Assembly: GCA_015222915.1 (NCBI GenBank)
Contig: JADFWE010000009.1
Location: 1 to 8,391 of the forward strand
From: Pseudomonadota bacterium
Lineage (GTDB): Bacteria > Pseudomonadota > Gammaproteobacteria > SZUA-229
DNA: 8,391 nucleotides
Reading direction: 5' to 3'
Positions 1 to 5,954 of this stretch are shown here, in pieces. Below the pieces are notes generated by a model. That model worked only from the letters and a program-made list of their open reading frames with translations, was not told the DNA's origin and did no database searches. How positions within the stretch are numbered: the first letter of the stretch is position 1; each line of letters starts with the position of its first letter. The position numbers and the translations under genes were made by a program.

Positions 1-588
1 ATCACGCAACTTGGCATTGATCGCGCGCAGACCGGACTCTGCCTCAGTGATGCGTGAACGCGCTGATGAAACCTGTGTGCCCTGGGTGACTAAATCCGCA
101 TGTCGTTCAATACTTTTATTACCGCCACTGTCGCCTGGCATAAAGTCATTGTCGTCAAAAAAACCATCAAACATGGAAGGCATCCCCATACCAGCCATCG
201 GACGTGGATTATAAACACGTGGATTCCACAGTTCTCGATTGTATTGAACCTGGGCATTTTGCATGGCATTTTGTGACGAAGACAACTGCGCTTCAGCAGC
301 CTGTTTCTTCGCCTGCAGGTCGTCATCGTTGATTTTCACCAGCTCGGTACCCGCCTTGAATGTATCGCCTTCTTCACCCGCGATATTTACCACGCGTCCC
401 GGCATCTGTGCGGCAAGCGTGACCTCTTTAAGCGGAATAACACTGCCTCCAAGGATGACGTAACCACCATGTGGCGCTACGCCAACGGTAATGACATTAT
501 TCGCCTGCGCCTGCGCTTGTGCTGACCATCCAGTGAGAAGTGTTAGTGAGAGATAAAAGGGGAATTTCATTCGACTAATTATAGACAT
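1..588 (-). CDS. RND efflux periplasmic adaptor subunit (membrane fusion protein), N-terminal part
   Basis: This is the N-terminal 196 codons of an adaptor that would link an inner-membrane RND pump to an outer-membrane channel; the reading frame runs off the left window edge. Starting at the ATG at 588, a signal peptide is visible (basic residues, then FPFYLSLTLLTGW, then an AQAQA cleavage region near residue 27). A biotinyl/lipoyl-like half-motif follows at about residues 45-90 (VTLAAQMPGRVVNI, then GDTFKAGTELVKIND), and then the first arm of an alpha-helical hairpin rich in Gln and Ala. This order is diagnostic of the HlyD/AcrA-type family. The hairpin is interrupted by a Met-, Gly- and Asp-rich segment encoded at about 139-198. 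In-frame ATGs also lie at 612, 606 and 570. I prefer 588 because AAGG sits about 11 nt upstream, but 570 gives an equally good signal peptide. The substrate cannot be told, and the pump gene should lie to the left of the window. Confidence 0.88.
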   Translation of the reverse strand, partial: MSIISRMKFPFYLSLTLLTGWSAQAQAQANNVITVGVAPHGGYVILGGSVIPLKEVTLAAQMPGRVVNIAGEEGDTFKAGTELVKINDDDLQAKKQAAEAQLSSSQNAMQNAQVQYNRELWNPRVYNPRPMAGMGMPSMFDGFFDDNDFMPGDSGGNKSIERHADLVTQGTQVSSARSRITEAESGLRAINAKLRD

Positions 589-891
589 GCCCAAAGCTAC
601 CTTCATGTTCATTTACACACATTATTAAGAACTCACTATCCAAAGGGGATATGGATGTGAACACATCACAGGATGCCCTGTGTCTTGTAAAATTGCAAGG
701 TCTTTTGCAAGGTATTTCGTCAACTTAAGCTTACTTTTTAAACCAAATCAAAAGTTATTTAAGAAAACTGACAAATTTTCATATCAACTTCGAGGTAAAA
801 GCATGTAGCCCCATATTTCCGCTCTTAACGCTTCGCTCAGAGCAAGTTATCATTCAGACCAAAGGGGACTCACAGAAAACCTTTCAGCGAC
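589..891. other. Intergenic gap between epmA and the efflux adaptor gene
   Basis: These 303 bp lie downstream of epmA and upstream of the adaptor gene, both on the minus strand. The middle part (about 720-800) is AT-rich. No convincing gene is present. A clear rho-independent terminator for epmA is absent; the only candidate is an imperfect stem at 821-843 (GCTCT/AGAGC arms, plus a short inner CG/CG pairing) without a following T run. The adaptor-proximal part carries a palindrome and repeated boxes, described separately. Promoter hexamers for the minus strand are only weakly matched: TTCACA at 661-656 with GATAGT at 640-635, 15 nt apart. Confidence 0.6.
667..713. promoter_or_regulatory. Palindrome and repeated TTGCAAGG boxes upstream of the adaptor gene
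   Basis: Three elements are clustered 80-125 bp upstream of the adaptor start. CACAGG-ATGC-CCTGTG is a perfect 6-bp inverted repeat (667-682). CTTGTAA-AA-TTGCAAG is a near-perfect 7-bp inverted repeat with one mismatch (684-699). TTGCAAGGT then occurs twice as a direct repeat with a 12-bp period (693-701 and 705-713). Such clustering of dyads and direct repeats is typical of an operator for a dimeric regulator, and efflux operons are commonly controlled this way. No regulator gene is in the window, and the assignment is inference from symmetry and position. Confidence 0.35.
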
Positions 892-1947
892 TCACGCCCG
901 GTGCCAGGGAAATGACAGGACCTGCTCGATCCTCACTTTACCGGTCAGCACCATCAACAGGCGATCCAGCCCCACCGCCACCCCGGAGCAGGCCGGCAGA
1001 CCATGGCAAAGCGCAGCGATAAAACGCTGATCGATATCACCGACAATTTTTCCGGTTTGCTGACGTTGAACGTTGTCCTGCTGAAACCGGCGTAACTGTT
1101 CGGCAGCATCGGTCAACTCAAAAAAACCATTGGCCAGTTCCAGCTCACCGTAAAACAGTTCGAAACGTTTTGCTACTGCAACCCCTGTCCCGTCATCCTC
1201 GATACTTGCCAGCGCGCACTGCGATGCCGGATAATCGTATATGAAAGTGAAACCGTCCTTGCAAAAAGCCGCTTGCACCACCTGCATCAGCAGCCAGTCC
1301 AACCAGTCATCTACCGCATCATCAGCCGTAAGCCCCTGCGGGATCTCGACATTATTCTGCTGTGCAAACCGAAGACACTGTTGCGATGTTGCCTGGTGAG
1401 GATCGATATTGGTCTGCTCGATAAAAGCCTGCCGATAACTGAGATACTCGAACCTGGCTTCAGTCTGTTCTTTTACCGAAGAAGTTTTTGTCGCCGACTC
1501 TCCCGGCGCAGCCCCTGTTAACGCAGATAACAGAACACGGATCAGCGCCTCCATCTCCTGCATCAGCTGGCGCATATCAAACCCTGGACGATACCATTCC
1601 AACATAGTGAATTCGGGGTTATGAAGCAGGCCCAGCTCATCATCACGAAAGGCTTTACAAACCTGATAAACAGGATGATGCCAGCCAGCCAGCAACCGTT
1701 TCATAGCATATTCCGGGGAAGTGTTCAGATAACAGTGCTGCTCGCGAAACCGCACCGGCAAACTGTCCAGGTGCGGATCGGTGATCGAACAGTGTGATAA
1801 CAGCGGTGTATCGACTTCCAGCACATCTCGCGCATCAAAAAAAGCCCTGATGTTTTTCAACATCAGAGCTCTCTGCACCATCACTTCTTTACTGGCGACT
1901 GCCTGCCATGTTGCAGAGACGGCCTCTTGTCGTTGATCGTTGGTCAT
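892..1947 (-). CDS. epmA: EF-P--(R)-beta-lysine ligase EpmA (PoxA/GenX/YjeA)
   Basis: EpmA is a paralogue of class II lysyl-tRNA synthetase that lacks the N-terminal anticodon-binding domain. It activates (R)-beta-lysine with ATP and attaches it to Lys34 of EF-P in the cytoplasm. All three class II motifs are visible: motif 1 around residues 35-50 (FFDARDVLEVDTPLLS), motif 2 around 93-119 (YQVCKAFRDDELG then HNPEFTMLEWYR, with Arg101 as the ATP-contacting arginine) and motif 3 at 321-330 (SGVAVGLDRL). HNPEFTMLEWYRP is characteristic of EpmA. At 351 aa it is longer than the E. coli protein (about 325 aa), mainly because of a polar insertion near residues 145-165. The ATG at 1947 has only a weak upstream GGA. 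It follows efp on the same strand after a gap of about 107 bp, so co-transcription is likely but an internal promoter is possible. Confidence 0.96.
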   Translation of the reverse strand: MTNDQRQEAVSATWQAVASKEVMVQRALMLKNIRAFFDARDVLEVDTPLLSHCSITDPHLDSLPVRFREQHCYLNTSPEYAMKRLLAGWHHPVYQVCKAFRDDELGLLHNPEFTMLEWYRPGFDMRQLMQEMEALIRVLLSALTGAAPGESATKTSSVKEQTEARFEYLSYRQAFIEQTNIDPHQATSQQCLRFAQQNNVEIPQGLTADDAVDDWLDWLLMQVVQAAFCKDGFTFIYDYPASQCALASIEDDGTGVAVAKRFELFYGELELANGFFELTDAAEQLRRFQQDNVQRQQTGKIVGDIDQRFIAALCHGLPACSGVAVGLDRLLMVLTGKVRIEQVLSFPWHRA

Positions 1948-1982
1948 TTGTCTGGATCAATCCGCTACTGAATTACCATCTG

Positions 1983-2009
1983 AAACTATACGGCTAAAAC
2001 TATACGGCT
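1983..2009. repeat. Tandem 13-bp direct repeat in the efp-epmA gap
   Basis: AAACTATACGGCT occurs twice (1983-1995 and 1997-2009) with a 14-bp period, separated by one base. On the minus strand, the coding strand for epmA, each copy contains TATAGT, a good match to a sigma-70 -10 hexamer, placed about 40-60 nt upstream of the epmA ATG. No convincing -35 element is seen at 16-18 nt. It may be a promoter or operator for epmA, or a simple local duplication. Confidence 0.75.
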
Positions 2010-2054
2010 TTAAGGAGCGAGTAATGACAGACGACCAGGGACGTCTTTCAGAAC

Positions 2055-2618
2055 CTATGCGCGTGACACGTATTCCCCGGTGCGGGTGTCGATCTTAAGT
2101 ATATCGCCTTCATCGATAAACAGCGGCACCTTCACTTCGGCGCCTGTTTCCAGTGTTGCCGGCTTGGTTGCGCCCTGAGCAGTATCACCTTTCAGACCCG
2201 GATCAGTCTGCGCTACCGCCAGTTCGACAAAGTTGGGTAGCGTGATGGACAGCGGCGTACTGTTCCATAATGTCAAAACGCAGACTTCCTGGCCCTTCAG
2301 CCATTTCACGGCGTCGCCGACAGCGACAGCATCGGCTGCATGCTGATCAAAGGTTGTCGGCTCCATAAAGTGCCACTGCTCACCGTCACTATATAAGTAT
2401 TCAACATTCATCTCATCGACGTCGGCTGCCTCGACTGATTCTGTCGACTTAAAAGTACGTTCGACCACTCTGCCCGTTCTCAGGTTTTTGGCTTTTATCT
2501 TGTTAAATGCCTGGCCTTTACCCGGCTTGACCACATTATTTTCCGTGATGGAACACGGATCGTTATCGATGATGATCTTCAAGCCGTTCTTAAACTGATT
2601 CGTACTGTATGTTGCCAT
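2055..2618 (-). CDS. efp: Translation elongation factor P
   Basis: EF-P enters the ribosomal E site and promotes peptide-bond formation at polyproline stretches. The 187-aa protein matches the usual bacterial length. It shows the KOW-like domain I (about 1-64), OB domain II (about 65-127) and OB domain III (about 128-187), with the signatures [10 protein letters not shown] (138-147) and [16 protein letters not shown] (152-167). The modification loop KPGKGQAF at 31-38 has Lys at position 34 (codon AAA at 2519-2517), the residue beta-lysylated by EpmA. This agrees with epmA and epmB lying on either side. The reading frame is open upstream to an ATG at 2717, but the start at 2618 is chosen because [15 protein letters not shown] aligns with the N-terminus of other EF-P proteins and has AAAGG about 12 nt upstream. 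The 3' end is followed by epmA on the same strand. Confidence 0.98.
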   Translation of the reverse strand: MATYSTNQFKNGLKIIIDNDPCSITENNVVKPGKGQAFNKIKAKNLRTGRVVERTFKSTESVEAADVDEMNVEYLYSDGEQWHFMEPTTFDQHAADAVAVGDAVKWLKGQEVCVLTLWNSTPLSITLPNFVELAVAQTDPGLKGDTAQGATKPATLETGAEVKVPLFIDEGDILKIDTRTGEYVSRA

Positions 2619-2719
2619 GGTAAACTTCTGCCTTTGTATAAATTCTGAATAATTGCGCGTTAGATGCCTGCAGGATGAAACAATGAAACCCGAACAGACA
2701 TCGACCCCAAACATCAACT

Positions 2720-2757
2720 GCCGAGATTGGCTGCTGAGCCCGGCCGCCGAGATTGGC
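2720..2757. repeat. 12-bp direct repeat GCCGAGATTGGC between efp and epmB
   Basis: GCCGAGATTGGC is present at 2720-2731 and again, exactly, at 2746-2757, a 26-bp centre-to-centre spacing. It lies in the divergent intergenic region, about 100 bp upstream of efp and 90-130 bp upstream of epmB. It could be a pair of regulator binding sites or a local duplication. No known consensus is recognised. Confidence 0.8.
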
Positions 2758-2780
2758 CGCTATATTAACCTGAATTCCCT

Positions 2781-2805
2781 GTAACTGAAAATCGTAACTG
2801 AGAAT
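2781..2805. repeat. 13-bp tandem repeat upstream of epmB
   Basis: GTAACTGAAAAT (2781-2792) is followed by GTAACTGAGAAT (2794-2805), an 11/12 match with a 13-bp period, ending 44 bp before the epmB ATG. It is the second short direct duplication in this 231-bp divergent control region. No -10/-35 pair for epmB could be assigned with confidence. Function is unknown. Confidence 0.75.
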
Positions 2806-2849
2806 ACACAGCCACGATACCCCGACACCTCATTCTGCCAGCTCAAACC

Positions 2850-3938
2850 ATGACCTCATCCAGCAAATTCTCAATCATTACCGAAAACATTTCTTCACTG
2901 TACTCAGCCGATGCTGATGACAATAGCGCTGCTGAAATTACTGGCAATAACGGTGACGGTGGCTGGAAGAAAGAACTGGCCAACGCCACGACATCTGCCG
3001 GACAACTACTGAAAAAACTGCAGCTTGAACGATACAGTGAACAGATAGATAAAGTACCGGATTTCAGGTGCCTGGTTACCGACAGTTACCTGAGAAAGAT
3101 AACCGCGGGCGATATCGATGACCCGCTGTTGCGACAGGTACTGCCACTGGCGGAGGAAAATGACCGGGAGATACAGCTGAGCGGCATCACCGACCCTGTC
3201 GGCGACATCGATGCCGGCGTCACCCGTGGTCTATTACAAAAATATCATGGCCGGGCACTGCTCATCAGCACCGGCGCCTGTGCGATCCACTGTCGCTACT
3301 GCTTTCGCCGACTCTACCCCTATCAACAACTGGCAAATAACAGCAGCGTGCTGGCCGAAACCCTCTCATACCTTAAGCACCATGCTGATATCGACGAGAT
3401 CATCCTGAGCGGCGGTGACCCGCTGGTACTCGATAATGAAAAACTGGCTGCACTCATCGACGAACTGGAAGGCGTACCACAGATACAGACCTTACGCATC
3501 CACACCCGCCTGCCGGTGGTGCTGCCTGCCCGCATCGATAAACCACTGCTGCGTATTCTGCAGGACACCAGGTTTCAGGTAGTCATGGTCATCCATGCCA
3601 ATCACGCCCGTGAACTGGGCGAAGAGGAATACCATAAGTTGCATCAGCTGGCCGAATCCGGCATCACCCTGCTGAATCAGAGCGTACTGCTCAAAGGCGT
3701 CAACGATGACATCGAAACACTGAGCGATCTCAGCAAACGCTTATTCCAATGCAGAACCCTGCCCTATTACCTGCATTTGCTCGACCCGGTAAAAGGCGCC
3801 ATGCATTTTCAGGTCGAGAAAAAAACCGCCATAGGACTCATCGAACAGATGACGATTCAACTGCCCGGATACCTGGTACCAAAACTGGTACAGGAAATCA
3901 CCGGAATGAAATCAAAAACTGCAATTTCCCATATCTGA
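2850..3938 (+). CDS. epmB: EF-P beta-lysylation protein EpmB (lysine 2,3-aminomutase-like radical SAM enzyme)
   Basis: EpmB (YjeK) is a radical SAM and PLP enzyme that converts L-lysine to (R)-beta-lysine, the substrate EpmA loads onto EF-P. The 362-aa protein has the radical-SAM cluster CAIHCRYC (Cys144, Cys148, Cys151) followed by FRR, the SGGDPL motif at 187-192, RIHTRLPVVLPARI at 216-229, LLNQSVLLKGVND at 274-286, and YLVPKL at 341-346. By analogy with lysine 2,3-aminomutase, Lys345 is the likely PLP Schiff-base lysine. The N-terminal 38 residues before the first conserved Trp39 are about 24 residues longer than in E. coli EpmB and low in complexity (Ser-, Asp- and Asn-rich). No strong ribosome binding site precedes the ATG at 2850, but no better in-frame start lies between it and the conserved region. 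The gene is divergent from efp. Confidence 0.96.
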   Translation: MTSSSKFSIITENISSLYSADADDNSAAEITGNNGDGGWKKELANATTSAGQLLKKLQLERYSEQIDKVPDFRCLVTDSYLRKITAGDIDDPLLRQVLPLAEENDREIQLSGITDPVGDIDAGVTRGLLQKYHGRALLISTGACAIHCRYCFRRLYPYQQLANNSSVLAETLSYLKHHADIDEIILSGGDPLVLDNEKLAALIDELEGVPQIQTLRIHTRLPVVLPARIDKPLLRILQDTRFQVVMVIHANHARELGEEEYHKLHQLAESGITLLNQSVLLKGVNDDIETLSDLSKRLFQCRTLPYYLHLLDPVKGAMHFQVEKKTAIGLIEQMTIQLPGYLVPKLVQEITGMKSKTAISHI

Positions 3939-4079
3939 GCTACAATTAGAAATACAGATGGAATAATTATAAACAAAAAGCCAAGCTGTTGTTTTAGCTA
4001 TCGTTTTATTAAAAGAGAGATATGAAACGAAGAAATATCTAAAACCAGTACAGGTTTCAGCAGGCAGCGATTTAGCGGC
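3939..4079. other. Intergenic gap upstream of the fimWX-like unit
   Basis: This 141-bp AT-rich gap between epmB and the fimW-like gene is the likely place for the fimWX promoter. A TATAAA at 3968-3973 could serve as a -10 element, with only a weak -35 candidate (TTAGAA, 3946-3951, 16 nt upstream). A six-codon ORF (MKRRNI, 4022-4042) preceded by GAGAG lies inside the gap. No rho-independent terminator for epmB is evident, so partial read-through from epmB cannot be excluded. Confidence 0.4.
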
Positions 4080-5915
4080 ATGAAATTAAATATACCCCAA
4101 CAAAGCAAACCGACAAAAGACGCCATTCCGAGCCACCCCCGGAAACTGAAGAAGATACTGGCCGCCCTGCCCAACACCAACATGGGCGAACTGACCAAAC
4201 AGACCTTTCAGATACTGCGTGAACTCAACCGCCAGACCATGCCGAACAAACATCGTCTGGAAGATCTGGAGATGCTGCGCGTACTGGCACGCGAGATCTT
4301 TAAGAACCTCAATAAATATTTCATCAACCGCACCCTGCCGTTACCGGACAAAAGCCAGAAAATCGTCAATCTGAACCAGTCTATCCTGCGCGAATTAATC
4401 TATGGCTATGAGATCATCGCCTACGAATCAGCCGAAAGTATAGATACCAAGGTCGATGATAAAACTCTGAGCATCGCCATCTGTCGCGCCATCACTTATC
4501 TGTCGGAGATGCTATTACGCTCAAGTGAAGTCTACGCGCCCTGCCCGAAAGGTCTCTGGCTGGAAACGCATCAACTCTACCTCTACGCGGAAAGTAAAAA
4601 TATCACAGATAAAATCGTTATCGACAAAGAGAATCAGCCGGAAAAAACGACCATCGAGAACAGCTACAAACAGATACTGCTGTTTTCACTGGCTCGCCCT
4701 ATCGCCTTGCGGCAACGCGACAGTGAGCGTGTCTACAGCGAGCTTTTTGAATGGGTAAATCTCTGCAGCATCCAGCGTGACGCCAACAGGGACAAGATAG
4801 ACAAACTTTTCTCTATGCGCGTCAATGAAGATGCCGCTCCGGACTATCTGTCTGAAGGTGACCTGGCTGAAGATGTAACCATCCGCACCATGGACGCAAA
4901 CAGACTGGTCACGCACATAAATGAAACCATCGAACAACAGATCAGTCAGAAACAAAAACTCGTGGTCGGAGACAATACGTCACTGGAAGCATTGAAGACC
5001 TTATCCACAGCCTGGGGGTTCAATGCCAAGCGCAGGTTCTCACGCGCCAGCCGCAAAGAGCGCATCAATGTTGCCATGGGACTGTCGCGCATCGTTAAAT
5101 CCATTCAGAAATCACTGGAAGAAGATGTCAGCATCGACACCACTTCAGGTTTTATCCGCACCTCTGCATCAAGGAAGCAGGATCCGGGATTCACTCTGGA
5201 ATCTATCAACAGCAAAGAAAATACCGGGCTTGGCGGTTACATGACGCACACCGAGATCGGTGCCGGTGAAAATAATTCCTGGGACATGGTGGCAAAAGGC
5301 CGCGCACTTACCGATACCTACACAAAACAGCAGAGCCAGATTGACCAGGGTGATATTAAACCGCTGTATAAAGATATCGAAGCTCACTGGCATATCGTCA
5401 ATATCAGTGCCGGTGGTTATCGCCTGCGCTGGGATTCTAATGAAACCTCAAAAGCACAGATCGGCGAGTTAATCGCCCTCCAGGAATTTTCTTCCAACGA
5501 AGAATTCAAGTGGCACATCGGCGCCGTACGATGGATGCAGTTCACTGAGGAAAACAACCTTGAGATCGGCGTACAGGTAATATCACCTAAAGTGGTCACC
5601 GCGACCGCGCAACGCGTCAACCGTCCTAGCGAGATCCCGTTTGAATGCCTGATGTTCCCCGGAATAAAAACATTGAACCAGTCACCGAGTACCATTTTAC
5701 CTTCACACGCATTTAAAACGGGTGATAAACTTATCGTTCAGATCATGGAAAATAAACTTGATATTACTCTCGCCGATATCAAAGAACATACCGGTTCTTT
5801 CACTCAGTTCACCTACAAGAATACAGACGAAGCGCAGCGAATCAAAAAACAGGTGAAAAAAGAAAAAGCAAACAAAAATAAAGATGATTTCGACGAACTC
5901 TGGTCATCACTCTAA
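4080..5915 (+). CDS. fimW: FimW-like c-di-GMP effector with divergent, split PilZ-like domain
   Basis: The 611-aa cytoplasmic protein has no signal peptide or membrane segment. Residues about 18-150 are helical and start with a conserved-looking stretch (SHPRKLKKILAALPNTN, then LRELNRQ). Residues 316-336 carry an Arg-rich box (R318, R319, R322, R325, R328 before INVAMGL) resembling the RxxxR start of PilZ domains. About 100 residues later HIVNISAGGYRLRW (439-451) matches the PilZ (D/N)xSxxG motif and leads into a beta-rich region with GAVRWMQF and GVQVISP. A further beta-rich part (515-580) precedes a Lys-rich tail. I call it fimW-like because it directly precedes a fimX-like gene, as PA4958 (FimW, a c-di-GMP-binding pole-localised protein) precedes PA4959 (FimX) in P. 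aeruginosa. The ATG at 4080 has a poor ribosome binding site, but no other start codon lies between it and the upstream in-frame stop at 4023-4025. The gene name rests on synteny and motifs, so it is less certain than fimX. Confidence 0.72.
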   Translation: MKLNIPQQSKPTKDAIPSHPRKLKKILAALPNTNMGELTKQTFQILRELNRQTMPNKHRLEDLEMLRVLAREIFKNLNKYFINRTLPLPDKSQKIVNLNQSILRELIYGYEIIAYESAESIDTKVDDKTLSIAICRAITYLSEMLLRSSEVYAPCPKGLWLETHQLYLYAESKNITDKIVIDKENQPEKTTIENSYKQILLFSLARPIALRQRDSERVYSELFEWVNLCSIQRDANRDKIDKLFSMRVNEDAAPDYLSEGDLAEDVTIRTMDANRLVTHINETIEQQISQKQKLVVGDNTSLEALKTLSTAWGFNAKRRFSRASRKERINVAMGLSRIVKSIQKSLEEDVSIDTTSGFIRTSASRKQDPGFTLESINSKENTGLGGYMTHTEIGAGENNSWDMVAKGRALTDTYTKQQSQIDQGDIKPLYKDIEAHWHIVNISAGGYRLRWDSNETSKAQIGELIALQEFSSNEEFKWHIGAVRWMQFTEENNLEIGVQVISPKVVTATAQRVNRPSEIPFECLMFPGIKTLNQSPSTILPSHAFKTGDKLIVQIMENKLDITLADIKEHTGSFTQFTYKNTDEAQRIKKQVKKEKANKNKDDFDELWSSL

Positions 5916-5954
5916 AATATTTCTCTGAAACAGTTCAGATTCTGGATACCCTAA

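Noticed and set aside
651..728. 25-codon plus-strand frame after AAAGGGG in the epmA-adaptor gap
   Set aside because: The spacing from the purine run to the ATG is only about 2 nt (a GTG start would be better placed), the peptide is not recognisable, and its LQG repeats merely reflect the DNA direct repeat.
821..843. Rho-independent terminator after epmA
   Set aside because: The stem is imperfect (5 bp plus short inner pairs) and no T run follows on either strand.
2619..2717. Longer efp reading frame starting at 2717
   Set aside because: The 33 extra residues have no EF-P character, and the ATG at 2618 gives the family's standard N-terminus and length.
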